64,000 nt of DNA, from assembly GCA_019693395.1 (NCBI GenBank), contig JAAMXP010000460.1, positions 13,120 to 77,119 of the forward strand, given 5' to 3'. A program made the translations under genes and the position numbers. The DNA comes from Ettlia oleoabundans. Taxonomy: Eukaryota; Chlorophyta; Chlorophyceae; Chlamydomonadales. Below, one piece after another: positions 30,881 through 42,700 of the stretch. Position 1 is the first letter of the stretch; each line of letters opens with the position of its first letter. Under the pieces are notes generated by a model that ran no database searches, was not told where the DNA came from, and saw nothing but the letters and a program-made list of their open reading frames with translations.

Positions 30881-33607
30881 ATGCTGCCATTTGCGCGACC
30901 ACTGATGCTGCTTTTGGCGACGACGCTGGCCGCAGGTATGCAGGCGGCAACCAACAGTGTGTGCCGAGTCTTGGCAGCACCCTTTATTCCGACCTCTGGC
31001 CCCGGGCTCAGTACTACAGTTACATCCGCCGCTTGCTTGAACATACACGCACGAACAGAAACACACCTTGTCCCCTCGCGGTCGGTTACCGTTGCCTTGG
31101 GTAATGTGCCAATCCCCGCGTGTTTTACCCACCCCGGCAGTTACATGTGCAGCGCTTGTACACACACTGTTGCATTGTTTCCTTCTCTCCTGGCTCTCCA
31201 AACTTGCTTGCAGCTTACCCTTGCGCGCCCGCTGACCTTGCCTCCTGTCCCAAGCCGCCGGGCGCCCTACCCAGCCTGGAGCAGGTGCCTCAGTTCATCA
31301 CCATCACCTGGGATGATGCGGTGGAACCCTTTGGCTACAGCATCATCCGAAAGATTTTAGGAGGACTGCAGCAGCCCAACGGCTGCCCCATACCTAGCAC
31401 CTTTTTCATTAGTATTACAAGTAAGTTTTGCGTGGGGCGTGCCGCCCCGGGCCATGTGGCCTGTGGTCAGTTTGAGCCTTGCTCCTTCGTGGCAGCCGGC
31501 TGGGGTCTGTGGGTACTTGCTGCTATCGCTCCTGTTCTTATCATACCGGCAGCCAAAGAGTGTAAGGTTCGCAGCTTGCTGACTGTATGTGAAAGGCAGC
31601 ATCCGGGGCAGGCTTAACCTGCCAATTGAACCACCCCATTGTTCCCCTGCCCTCCGCTTCCACTGCAGACACCGTCCCTGCAGGGGTACAGGCGCTTTAC
31701 TTGAGCGGCAATGAGATTGCCACCCATACAATGACGCACGTGGGCTTCCCATCCGCCCAGGAGATTGTGGGGTGTCGTGACTGGCTGGTGAACGCAACGG
31801 GCATCCCAGAGCAAACGATCAACGGCTTCAGGCAGGGTCGGGGGTTGCTGACAGCGCGCAGGGCCAGGGCACTGCCAATTGTGTGTCCTGTTAGTTTGGT
31901 ACACAGAACACAGACGCGCCAGCTTGGCTAGTTTGTTTACTTGATTTACCAGGCAATCAACTGGCTCCTGGCGCTTAAAACCCCGTCCCCATCCTTTCGC
32001 AGGGCTCCCTTCCTGCTGCACAACGCTGGTGTGCGGCAGGCGCTGGCTGACGCTGGCTTCCTTTACGACTCTTCCATGGTAGACACGCCACCCAGGTGAC
32101 TAACTCGCGCTCCAAGAACCTGATCAGCTCATGAGCCAGCAGGCCTGCTGCTGCTGATGAGGTTGCGTTGGCCTTCCATGGGCCATGCACCTCCATGGAT
32201 CTGCATGTACCTAGCCTTCCTGCCCCTGTCGACTTCATCAACCGTGCAGCAACATCTCTCCAGACGTCCAGCAGCGCAGCTGGCCGTACCGGATGGATGA
32301 CGGCATACCGCAGCACTGCAACACTGGTGGGTGGCTTAGGCAGTAGGGCGGTGGCCAGGACCGTGTTGATTGTTGACAGTAAGCTCAGGCGCCTGGGACA
32401 GCGCAGCCATAGGTGCGGCAAAGTGTCAGTGTGCAGTCTCTGGTAGGGCAGGTGCCTGCCAGCCATATTCATCTTCAATACTCCTTACTGGCCTATCATT
32501 GATATAAAACCGATGTTTGCAGGCAGCTGTGCTGCGAATGAGAGCTACCCATTGTGGGAAATCCCTATGCACTCGGTCATAGACCCTAGCATGAACCCCA
32601 TTGCGAGTATGGACCCTCATGGCAATGCCTTCGACAACTACAAGCGTGAGGTGAGACTGCCCGGTTGTAAAATGGCGTGCATATAGCAGGCTGGGTTGGT
32701 TATGGCTCTGTCACAGTCCGTGTGTGAGCACCAGGCACAGCAGCATCAAAGCGCTGAAAGCGGCGTGCGTGCAACCAGGTAATGAGCAAGCCTTGCTCAG
32801 TAAGCCTCGCTGACGTTTTGGGGGTTGCCTGCTGCCCGTCATGCTTACTGCAGCTGGAATGGCGCTTGGCTGGTAACCGCGCTCCCCTCGGCCTGTTCTT
32901 TCATGCTGGTGAGGGTCTTGCACACGCTCACTGGGTAGCCATCCTTCTGGGGCTTGTGATGCAGGCTAGTGTGATTGTCACAACCTGCTCACCACCTTTC
33001 AACCTGCTGCTAGCTTAGAGAGTTGGGTCAGCCCTTGTCGACCAGCTCCATTGAACTCTAATACTGCGCTGCAGGCCTGCAGTCCCAGCCTGACCGTATT
33101 GCCCAGATACGCCAGTTTATTGAGTATGCCACCAGGATCCCAGATGTATGGTTCGTGACCAATCAGCAGGTGAGGCATTGGGCAGCAAACAGGCGGCCAC
33201 CGATAGTGCTGACTACCAGCCGCGCTGTGCTGAGCTTCCAGGGTGTACACCTGGCACAGAATGATACCTTCCATGCTGTGATGCCAGCATATGCGCTCAG
33301 CATTGCATCAAGCTGTTAATCTGTACAACTGTTGTGCTGCCTCTGAGCCCCATGTGTGTCACCTCTGCAGCTGCTGGCGTGGATAGAAAACCCCGTGCCT
33401 GCTAGCCGAGTAGATCTGTTGCTCAAGTGTGACAAGCCCACTGACATCTCTCTTGATGTGGGGCCAGTGTGCGACACCTACATAGGCAACTGTCAGTTTG
33501 GAGCCTTCAACTCCACGCTGTGCCGCTGCGTGTGCATGGGCGAGGGCGCACCTGGCGGATACTGTGTGGACTTGGCAACAGGCGAATGCACCGCTCAATG
33601 CTCCTAG
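30881..33607 (+). CDS. Secreted polysaccharide (chitin-type) deacetylase, NodB fold
   Basis: This should be a metal-dependent deacetylase of N-acetylated polysaccharide (carbohydrate esterase family 4-like), secreted or at the cell wall. Exons are 30881-30935, 31214-31420, 31669-31831, 32003-32095, 32250-32326, 32523-32650, 32854-32908, 33075-33169 and 33371-33607, giving 369 residues. Residues 1-18 are a signal peptide (MLPFARPLMLLLATTLAA). The catalytic and metal-site motifs are complete: TWDD (Asp52, Asp53), HTMTH (His107, His111), GFRAPF (Arg142), WPYRMDDG and LFFHA (His258). The C-terminus is Cys-rich, with a last-exon cluster (CDTYIGNC through GECTAQCS) that is probably disulfide-bonded. 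Intron 3 has a GC donor (TTCAG|GCAGGG at 31832), required by the GFRAPF junction. The substrate is not shown by sequence; chitin, or N-acetylglucosamine in the wall, is an inference. Confidence 0.92.
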
Positions 33608-34470
33608 CACGTATGATCGCAACTTAATGGCGTGCTGCTGGCATGCGGGCAAAGCAGGCCGGCCCTCGGTAAAACACTACTGCCCGCCTGCGCTTGCCTA
33701 GCTGTGCTGGCGCAACGCTCTTCCGATATCAAGCTGCAATGCTTTCGGATCTTGCCACCCTGCCACAATGTGACTATTTCGTTTTGTTCAGTTCCTTTCT
33801 AGGCACTGGTTAAGTACTTGTATCCCTGCTGACCAGTACAATTGACCGCTCCCAGTGCATCATGTGGCTCGCCCGTCCTTGCCGCGCATGGTAGCATTCC
33901 CAACTACTGGCTCCCTGCCTGACCTGGCCCCTGCCACCTGCAAAGGATGTAAGATGTTAAATCCACAAATAACGGTCAGAGCCATCAGGCCCGCAACGCC
34001 CCTGGGTCATGAAGCGCATATCCAGCAAGGCAGAAAGCGGAGGGTTGGGCTTGCCGCCCACTCTGTCAAGGACGCGAGCTGCCGAGTCTTTCGTGTTACC
34101 ACTCCACAGCCTGACAACGGGTGATTTCCTCACTTCAAGTGGATACCGATGTGAGGCTGGGTCTACGCCCTGTAGCTCTGCAGGCCTAACAATAGACAGG
34201 ATGCGGTGCGACGAAGGAGTGCTGAATGCGGCGGAGCCGCTTGCCGGGGCTGTCGCGCCGCTGTGGAATGCCAGGGCGGGCTTATGCCGCGCATAGCGCT
34301 TGCAACGTCTCCTTAGCGTATGTTGGACCCATTTTAAGCGGAAGATTCTCGCTGAATTTGTATTCAATGGGCCTGCATGGCACCGGGGTCACTTTCCCGC
34401 CGCACAAAAGGGGGCCACCGGCCTGGCCCTCCCTCCATTTTGTTTTTGGGTTTGTAGGGGGTTTGCGGGC
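33608..34470. other. Intergenic, deacetylase 3' side / F-box cyclin promoter
   Basis: A gap of 863 bp between two plus-strand genes. A minus-strand frame at 33957-34367 is basic and unremarkable and shows no family motif. I see no RNA gene. Confidence 0.45.
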
Positions 34471-36500
34471 ATGAGGGTCAACTCCATCTTCCTGGGGCTG
34501 CCTCAGGAACTTCTTATAGAAGTTTTGGGGCGTCTGTCGGCGAGGGACCTCGCATCGGCCCTCAGCTCCTGCCGCGGTTTGGCGGGGCTAAAGGAGCAGG
34601 CCTGGCGCGCAGCTTGCTTTGGCAGGTGGCCGGCGTGGTCTGCAATTGCCGCCGAACCCGCAGCGCAGTGGAGGCGGCAGTATGAGCTGCTCTCCCTCCG
34701 GGAGGCCGAGGCGGGGTGCCTGCCTAGCGTGGCAGCGGTGCGCAAGGCGCAGCGGAACGTCACTGAACGGCATCGCAGCATCCTCACCGAGTGGCTGTGT
34801 GAGGTGAGAGGCCGGCGGCCGTTGGGTGCTGCATGATCCCATCAGGCCAACGTTCTCATCACCCCCGAGCCCCTTCCTGCAGGTTTCCTTCGATTGGGAG
34901 CTTGATTCTACCATTGTTTTTAAAGCTGTGGCATACCTGGACCACTATCTGGGCGAGCACGCCGTAGAGCAGCTCTCCCGGTGCGATGGGCGGGGCGCGG
35001 GAAACGTTTAACATGTGATCCCTGAACCTGGGCAGCCTCAACCGTCTGCCCTGCTCTAATTTGCATTGCCATCGTCCTGCAGGTTTCAGCTGCTGGGGCT
35101 GGCCTGCCTACGGGCGGCCATGGGGGACGCCCGGAAGCCATCGGCGCTGGACGACCAAGACAAAAAGCTGGACCCCCGAAACTTTGCCTACATCAGCGAC
35201 GACACATACACGGCAGAGGAGGTGGAGGCGCAGACACAGGTGAGGGTAGGCGGGGGCGCCGGCCGTCCAGCAGGGTTGCCGTCGCAGGTTGGTGCTGTCG
35301 TGCTGTCCCTGCTGGTGCGTTGCTGTTTTGCTAGCTTCCTGGCATGTGAATTTGTACAGCCAAGGGGACCCTACTCAGCACGCCGTTCTCCCTCTGACGC
35401 TGGTGTGCAGGTGATCGTGAACCTGGTTCCGGAGCGGCTTAAGCGGGCGCCCAACACCAAGATGTTCCTGCGGAGCTTCTGGTACCGTGCCACGCTGAAG
35501 GAGGTGGTGCTGGCCGACGAAATGCACATTTACACATTGGCCAGGTGCGCAACAGCTGCAGCAGGGTAGGTGATGGAAGGAAGGGGAGAGAAGGGCGCGT
35601 GTGCGTGGTTGCGCCCGTAGCGGGTCACTGCCAGCTGCCCTTGCCAGCGGCTTACCCTCATCCACGAACAACACAAGCAGTGGTCGTGCCAGGTTTGGGC
35701 AGCTGCCACCACTTTACCTCACTGTTGTAAACAGAACCATGTGTTGGAGGCATATCTGTTGGTTGTACATTGATCAATTCGTCTCGATACTCGTGCCCGA
35801 CAGGATTGCCGCTGTTGGCTGCCTCCCCTGCCTTGCACCCCTCCTGTCTGCAGCTTCCTGCTGCAGCTGGCACTGCTGGACCTGGAGTGCTCCGGCTACG
35901 CGCCATCCTTGATGGCGGCCGCTGCCCTGAGCGCCAGCCTGGGCCTGTTCAGCAAGCCGGCGTGGCCACTGGCGCTGCAGCAGTTTGGGTCCTACCTGGA
36001 GACCGACCTGGCGCCAGTGCGGGCCCGCTTGGTGGAGCTGCAGGCATCCCAGGTGGGTGGGTTGCTGCCGCGCATGTAGATCAGAGGGCTGCTGGCCAGC
36101 CTGCACGATTGCCAGTGGCCACACATCTGTGCACATCGTTGCCTTGTGTGTGCTGGTGCAGCGCAGCAAGGAGAAGCGTGCGCTGGGCCGATGTGTCGTT
36201 ACGTTTTGCCTGCTGTTGCCTTGGGCTCTGCAGGCGGCAGAGCAGCTGCGGCCCCTGTGGCGTGGCATGCACGAGCAGCACTCCTACCCCGAGTATGATG
36301 TTGAGTGGAAGCACGCAGTGTTGGTGTTCTCATGCGCTTCACGCCTGGTGCCCCTGCCGCCACCAGAAGCGCGCCCACCACCTGTGCCCTCGGCCGCGCC
36401 TGCCATTGATGCCAATCGCGCCAGTGCCGCCCCGCCTGCTGGCAGCGACTCGCCACTGCCACCTCAGCCCATGGACGCTACAGCCATGCTCATTGACTGA
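34471..36500 (+). CDS. F-box/cyclin protein (cyclin F-like)
   Basis: This is a probable substrate receptor of an SCF ubiquitin ligase that also has a cyclin fold. Exons are 34471-34803, 34883-34980, 35083-35239, 35411-35544, 35854-36052 and 36234-36500, giving 395 residues. The F-box is at about 8-48 (LPQELLIEVLGRLSARDLASAL, then WRAACFGRW). A cyclin N-domain follows from about 105: ILTEWLCEVSFDWELDSTI, AVAYLDHYL, FQLLGLACLRAA, then YISDDTYTAEEV, a very cyclin-like block. The second cyclin repeat includes FLRSFWYRA, HIYTLASFLLQLALLDLE and PSLMAAAALSASLGLF. The C-terminal about 50 residues are Pro/Ala-rich, and no PEST or Cy motif is evident. The start ATG is the one that places the F-box at the N-terminus. 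A TGTAA lies about 120 bases past the stop (near 36620). Confidence 0.9.
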
Positions 36501-37342
36501 ATGCAGCTGACGCAGCGCTAGGTAGCACGCGGCCCCGCTGTCCTTGAGCGGCCCAGCTGCCCCACTATTTCGAGGGCAAACCCACTCCCTTCCGCTGTGT
36601 TCAATCTTCACAGACTCTTTTTGTAAAGCTGCTGCTGGCCCGACATCAACTGCCTGTCCTCAGCCCTCTGACCGCTTGTTCTGTTCAACTCTCTGTCCCT
36701 GCCCCATCCTGCCCGCCTAATGCGGCCAGCTGAAAGCCACTGCTGTAGCCTCCCGCCTCCCTGTGGCCTGTTCCTAGTGCAGCCCTCCTGCGCTCACATC
36801 GACGCACAACTTGCCGTGCCCCTCGCACGCTTTCACCTTGCCTAACCGCTCCCATGGCACCACGTTCTGTTGCCGGGACCGCACTTCTGTCTTGCTTCAC
36901 ATTTGAAATCCTGTTTTCCTTGACTTTACTTGTTTCACACTGACTCCTCACTGCCTTTTCCACATCCCCAATATCAGACAGGCAGAACCCAAATGCTGAC
37001 CAGTTCAGCCAGTCAGGCTCACCCAATTACTCTCCCAACCATTTTCTGTAGCGTAGCCCTGCCTGCGGGATTTGCCCGTAACTTATGCAGCCATATTTGA
37101 TCCCCCTGGCCCAAAGAACGACCTCGTGCGAACTTCCCACCCTTCCCCCTTGCTGTCAGGGCAATGCCAACCCTGACACCTTGACTCGTGACGCAACTCA
37201 CTGACACTGTGGACATACCGAGGTACAAATACCAGGCAGGACATGAAAGGGAAAAGCCTATGTGGCACGAAAGAAAGTCAGCATCAGGTTTAGATGTGTC
37301 TGTGTTGCAAAATCCCCGCCACAACCCCAAAGAGCTCCTGCC
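36501..37342. other. Convergent intergenic region, F-box cyclin / EFG1
   Basis: An 842 bp tail-to-tail gap holding two 3' untranslated regions. It is pyrimidine-rich on the plus strand. Nothing coding is recognised. Confidence 0.5.
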
Positions 37343-39431
37343 TTACTTCTTCCGCCGTTTCCTGCCACCCTCTGCACGTGTGCGCAGTGGCTGCTTGGGG
37401 GCCTGAGCCGCCGGCTTGGCTGCATGCTTGCGCGCTGGTCCACCCTTGCTGTCGCGGGGTTGCTGTTGCTGCTGCTTGCCTTCCCTCTGCTGCTTCCACG
37501 GCTTGCCTCCCTGCTGCTGCTGCCGCCCTGGCTTTTGGTTATTCTGCGGCTCTGAGCTGCTGTTTAACTTGTGCTGTAGCTGCTGCTGCTTCTTTTGCTG
37601 CCTGTGCTGCTGCCCTTTTTCCCCTAGCTGCCGCTGGACCTGTCTTTGCCTCACTACCTCTGGTGCTGCATGTTCACCCTTGCTGCCCTGCTCACGCTGC
37701 TTCTCTTTATAGTCAGACGCCCCCTCGTCCACCTCTTCCCTATTGCTGCTATCGCTGTCGCCACCGCCACTGCTGCCGTCGCTCTGCTCTACCTCGCTAC
37801 TCTCCTCCTCATCCTCCTCCCCGTCGCTGCTGCCTGCCACATCGTCTGATCCACTCAGCTCCTGCCGACTACGCTTGCATGCCACCGGCCCTGCCTGCCT
37901 ACCTGCTGTTGCAGGTGCTGCTGCCTTTGCCGCTACTGCTGTCCCGCTGGCAGCTGCTGCACGCTGTTCCGCCTCTGCCTGCTCCCCTAACTCCCCCTCC
38001 TCATCACTGCCGAGGAAGAAATCGTCCTGCTCATCGTCAGACCCGCCTGCTGCCGCCGCTGCTGTCTTGTGCTGCGGCCCCTCTGCACCTCCGTTGCCAC
38101 CACTTCCGCCCATCTCTGCTGCTCCCTTTGCCAGCGCCGCGCCCTCATCTGCCTCCGCCAGCATGGCAGCCTCAACCAGCTGTCGCTTCACCATCGCACG
38201 CAGCCGCGCACGCTCCGCCTCCAGCTTTTCCTGCAACAGGAGGGAAAAATACAATACATTTACTAAACAGCGGTTGTACGCAAACAGGCGCGTTGCAGGC
38301 ACGGGTGACATGACCATCATGCAAGGCAATGCTGCGGGCATGGGACCAAAAGCATACCGCTTCAACTGCCCATCCCCTTGCTTTCCAACGCTGCTTCAGC
38401 TGAGCTAGCCATATGCTTGCAGCACAGCCCAGAACAGCCTAGCACACCCCACCTGCGCCACCGGGTCATCTGCCTGCTTCAGCAGTGACACATACTTTTC
38501 TGCCTTGGGAAAGTGCAGCACATACTGCAGGTCCTCCTGCACAGCCTCGACCTGCTGCCGCAGCTGAGCACATGCCGCCGCAGCGTTGCCACCTGCCTCG
38601 GGGCCCTGTGCGCTGCGGGCAACGGCCAGCTGTGCTTGCAGGCGCTGCAGCCTTCGCTCCAGCTTTACTCGCTCAAAGAAGCGAACCTGCATGTGAATGG
38701 AAAGCACTCGGTGGGCTGGCAGCCAATAATGTGGCACGTGCAAATTTCTAATGCACATGCTCTATCCGCAAAGAAACACCAGATGACGCGCTGAAGAATC
38801 TCTCTGCTGTACAGCAGAGGGCGCATTCAATGCCCAAACGGTAACTGCCAGAACACTAGGTGACCAACAATACAAGGTGGGCTCCAGCATCATCGGGAGC
38901 GCATCACAACATGCTACCAGGCGGAAATGACGAGCCCCGCTTGCCTTATGGTAGCGGATGGCATACTTGCGTTCAAGTTCTTTCTGCTGCTGCTCCGTCT
39001 GTGCCGCCCGCAGCTCCTCCAGCTTAGCCTCCAGTCTGTCCCGCATCTTGGGGTCCAAGTCAGGCTGCAAGGCAGCAGAATTTCAGCAAGGGAGGACGCA
39101 ACGAGCACCGGCGAAACTGTTTGGAACAGGAAGGTGACGGCATGGGCGGCGGGGGTAGTGGCAGAGAAGGGGCGGCGGGGAAACGCGCCGCTGAATTGAC
39201 CAGTGGTCGCAAGCCTGATGGTCGACCTGTCACCTAAATGACCTGTAGACGGACGACAACACCCAGCAATCCGGTAGGCATGCAACTCACCCGCTTCAGA
39301 AGTCTCAACAAGTCACGAATCTGGTTGCTGAGGCTTCTCGGAGGTTTCCCAACTTTGGCACCCTTTTTGGCAGTCTTCCCATACTGCCCCCGTCGAAACT
39401 TCTTGTCGCCTGGCTGCTGCTTCTGTTTCAT
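37343..39431 (-). CDS. EFG1: EFG1-family rRNA-processing protein
   Basis: EFG1 is a nucleolar factor of early 90S pre-ribosome and 18S rRNA processing. Exons (minus) are 39291-39431, 38945-39064, 38453-38686 and 37343-38230, giving 460 residues. The family domain occupies about 30-165: SLSNQIRDLLRLLKR, PDLDPKMRDRLEAKLEEL, KELERKYAIRYHK then VRFFERVKLERRLQRL, and YVLHFPKAEKYVSLL. The rest, about 295 residues in one exon, is disordered: acidic Ser/Asp/Glu stretches, then Gln/Lys/Arg-rich, ending GGRKRRKK, a nucleolar-type tail. The second intron is best read as a GC donor (CATAAG|GCAAGC). A GT donor 27 bases further in would insert nine residues into a conserved helix, which the family does not have. 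Confidence 0.85.
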
Positions 39432-39781
39432 GCTGCCCTTTTTGTCATAACGAGCACCCTATGATGTATCTGCACGTTGCCAAATAGAGACCTGCAAATC
39501 ATGCCCCGCTTGGCCACCCAGCAGGCACTTCACTTCGCCGTCCCAGCCGCCATCTAGCTAGTCCCATCAATCTCTCATCAATCAACTGCTGGCACGATGG
39601 TGATATCATTACACAAGGCGGTATGAAACATGCAACAATGGAGAAGCGAGCGCACCGCCCCCAACATATAGCGGAACACCAGCAGGCGAAAGGCGGGCCG
39701 GTCCCCTCCCGCCTGCCCCTCGCTAGTGCACCTTGCTGCGCCCTGCGCCCAATATCGCCACCTTCTATCCCCCTTTTTTGT
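39432..39781. other. Intergenic, EFG1 promoter / TGD4 3' side
   Basis: About 350 bp between two minus-strand genes. No motif is recognised. Confidence 0.4.
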
Positions 39782-42700
39782 TCAAAAGAGTCGCAGCTCC
39801 GCCATGCACTCACGGCGCTTGGGTGAAAACCAGACCGCCACCCGCGCCGCACCCTCTGTTCCCGGAAGCACGCAGTCAAATCCATACACCGCCTCCAGCA
39901 GGCTAGGCCGCATGCTCAGGGCAGTCTGCAGCACTCCCTTAAGGGTGCTGCGTTCCCCCTCGGTGGCTGGAACTGAGGTGGGGTCGAGTGCGAAGCGGGC
40001 GTCCATGCGGGCACGCACCTACAACAGGCAGGGATGCAGGCCAACAAAGGGCAGGAGCTGGCCCATTGGCAAGGGATGCCTCTTAGCAGCTCTTAGCGGC
40101 ATGCTACTGTCGCTCTTGTTGCTCTAACGACAGGGCCGACGCTGACACGAAGGTCTGGCTTCAACCCTGGCTCGGTAGGGTGGGGAACGCCAGAAATGCA
40201 AAGCGCGGGCTAACCACAGGCAAAGGGCACTCCCCTCCCGTTGCTACCTTAAGCCCCAAGCTGCCAGCCCTGCCCTCGTTCCACTCACCGGGCCATACAC
40301 CTGCTGCGCCAGGCTGAGGCTCAGCGCATGCCACGCTCCGCGCCCCTCCAGTGCAAACGCACGATGCTTGTCTGGGCGGTGGCTGCTGCCTGCCGCCAGG
40401 GTGGACGGGTCAGGCACCACACCCACTACGTGCGGCGACGTCAGACCCACATCCACCCGGGCAGAAGCGGCGGTGAAATCCAGCCAGGGGCGCGTGAAAC
40501 GCCCCAACTGGCCAGACACGGCGGCAGAGGCAAATACGCGCAGTGCCGTGCCCCTGCGTGCGGCACAAACAAGGCGGGTGAAGCAGTATTGAAGGGCGGC
40601 GAGGGCGGCAGGCGGCTCAAGGTGAGGCAGGCGAGGGGAGGGCTGCGGCGGCTGCAGCAGAATGGCGGCCATGTGTGATGTACATGAAAGACCAGCAGCT
40701 TACACCGCACAGCAGGCCGATCTGGTGTGGGACAACAAGCAAACCAGCAACCTCCCGATGGCATTGCCCTGCCTAATTTGGCTGGCTGGTCATGCAGCCA
40801 GCAGATGCATACTACGAACCACATGTGCAACAGGTAAACCCTGAGGCAAAGTGGGACTGGCAGCATGCAGTGCATTGCTCTGGTCATGTGGTGGCCATCA
40901 GCCAGCCCACACTTACTTGAAGTATGGCTGCCATGCCTCGGCCAGCTGTGAGGAGTAGGAGGCGCGAGACACCAGGCTGGAGTTGGAGGCGGGGCGAGTA
41001 TGTAGGCTGCTGCCGGTTGTGCTGACTGAGTCGAGAGGCTCGCATGAGACGTGCGGGAAGGTAAAAGAATGCAGCGGGGGCAGCGGCATGCGCGCCAGGC
41101 AGCCAAGTGCAGCATTGAGCTTCAAGTGGGGCTGCAGGCAACAGGGAGGAGGGGCAGGGGTGTGAGGAACGTGTCACCTCACGCAGGACAGCCACTGGCT
41201 TTCAGCAGCAGCCCACGAATGTGCTGCTGCTCTCGCTGCATGTATGTGCACAAGAACAGGCTGCAGCGTGCATAAAAAACAATCATTCAAACTGGCCATT
41301 TGTTGCGAGGAAAAACAGCCCATCCACCCAATTCTTCCGCCACCCCTGCCCACTCACCTGCGACAGTAGCATGCTGTACGGGCGCAGGCGTTGCGGCGTG
41401 GCGCGGCTATCCACCAGCTGCTGGCTCAGGCGCTGCAGCGACCCATCCTGCACGTTTCCCGTCAGCCGCTCCACCGACTCCCGCACCTGCTCACCAATAA
41501 TGTGACAAAAACAAGTGCACATAGAAACACTTACTGACAGTTGTATGCAGCAGAAAAGAATCAGTCTAAATCAGTCTAAAGCGGGATATAATGTTTGGGA
41601 GGGTGGAAAAGAGACACAAATGAACAAAAAATCCTAATCAAATCGCGCACCTGCTGCAGCAGCGCCACGCTCTCGTGGATGGCGGCTGTGATGGACTGGG
41701 AGGAGAGCGACAGGAGGGGCCCAGGGGCAGGGCTGATGGAGGTGCCACTCTTGTCAGCAGAGATGGCTGCATCTTGGGGCTGGTGCCACTGCTGCTGCTG
41801 CTGCTGTGCTTGCTGGCCCAAAATTTCTTGCTCCTGCTCTTCCTGGTGGGGTTGGGAGTGTGGGTGTGTGGCGTGGTGCAGCATGCCACTCACCTGCTCA
41901 CCCAGCTGCTCCAGGGGCTGCATGAAATCCTCCAGCTTGTGCCCCTGCTGCTGCCGCGCTGCCTCACCGCCTGCTGCCCCTCCACCAGAGCCGGCACTAC
42001 CGCCACTGACTTGAACTGGTGAGTGGGGTGCAGCTGCTGCGGCAGGGCCGCTGCTGAGCGCCCCAGCTGCCGCAGCGCCAGGCGACGGATTCGCAGGCCG
42101 GTTGTGCTCCACAGCAGAGCCCCCAATGCCTTGCTGTGCCTCCCCTTGCTTCCCTGACATGCCAGGACTGCCATGTGGCTTGCGTGGCGGCACCCCAGCA
42201 TCTTCATCAGCAGCCGTGGCACTTGCTAGCGCACTGGCCAGCTTGGTACGCCGCAACTCCTCCCCACCAGCCTCCTCCTCACTGCCTGCAGTACCGCCGC
42301 CGCTGCCACTCTTAACAAGCTGCTTGGATGCGCCGGCACCCGCTCCCTCTGCAATCTGCGGAGTGCTGCTGCTGCCTGGGGAGCTAGGGCTGCTGCTGCC
42401 ACCAGTGCTGCTATTGCTGTGGCTGCCTGCTGCCTTCCAGATGTACGCCTCTCCCTCCACAGCCAGCGCACCCTGCGCATGCAGACTCGTGCGCCACGGA
42501 TGCATGGCACCGGGCTTGGGAGGCACCTCGCTCAGGGGAGCAGTAACCTGCAGTGCCAAGTGTGCGCATCACATGCACTCGTAAGTGCAGGGACCAGACA
42601 ACAGGCATCACCTGCCACCATCCCCCTGCAGCCACAGCATGCTTGGAGGCCTGGTGCTGCCATAGTCCAACAACTTGTGATTCTACATCCAAAGCACACC

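Noticed and set aside
33957..34367. 136-residue minus-strand frame between the deacetylase and the F-box cyclin
   Set aside because: Basic and low in features, with no homologous motif. It lies in the presumed promoter of the cyclin gene.
37294..38313. 339-residue plus-strand frame opposite EFG1
   Set aside because: Leu/Cys/Pro-rich composition is the complement of the Gln/Glu/Arg-rich EFG1 tail, and there is no independent support.
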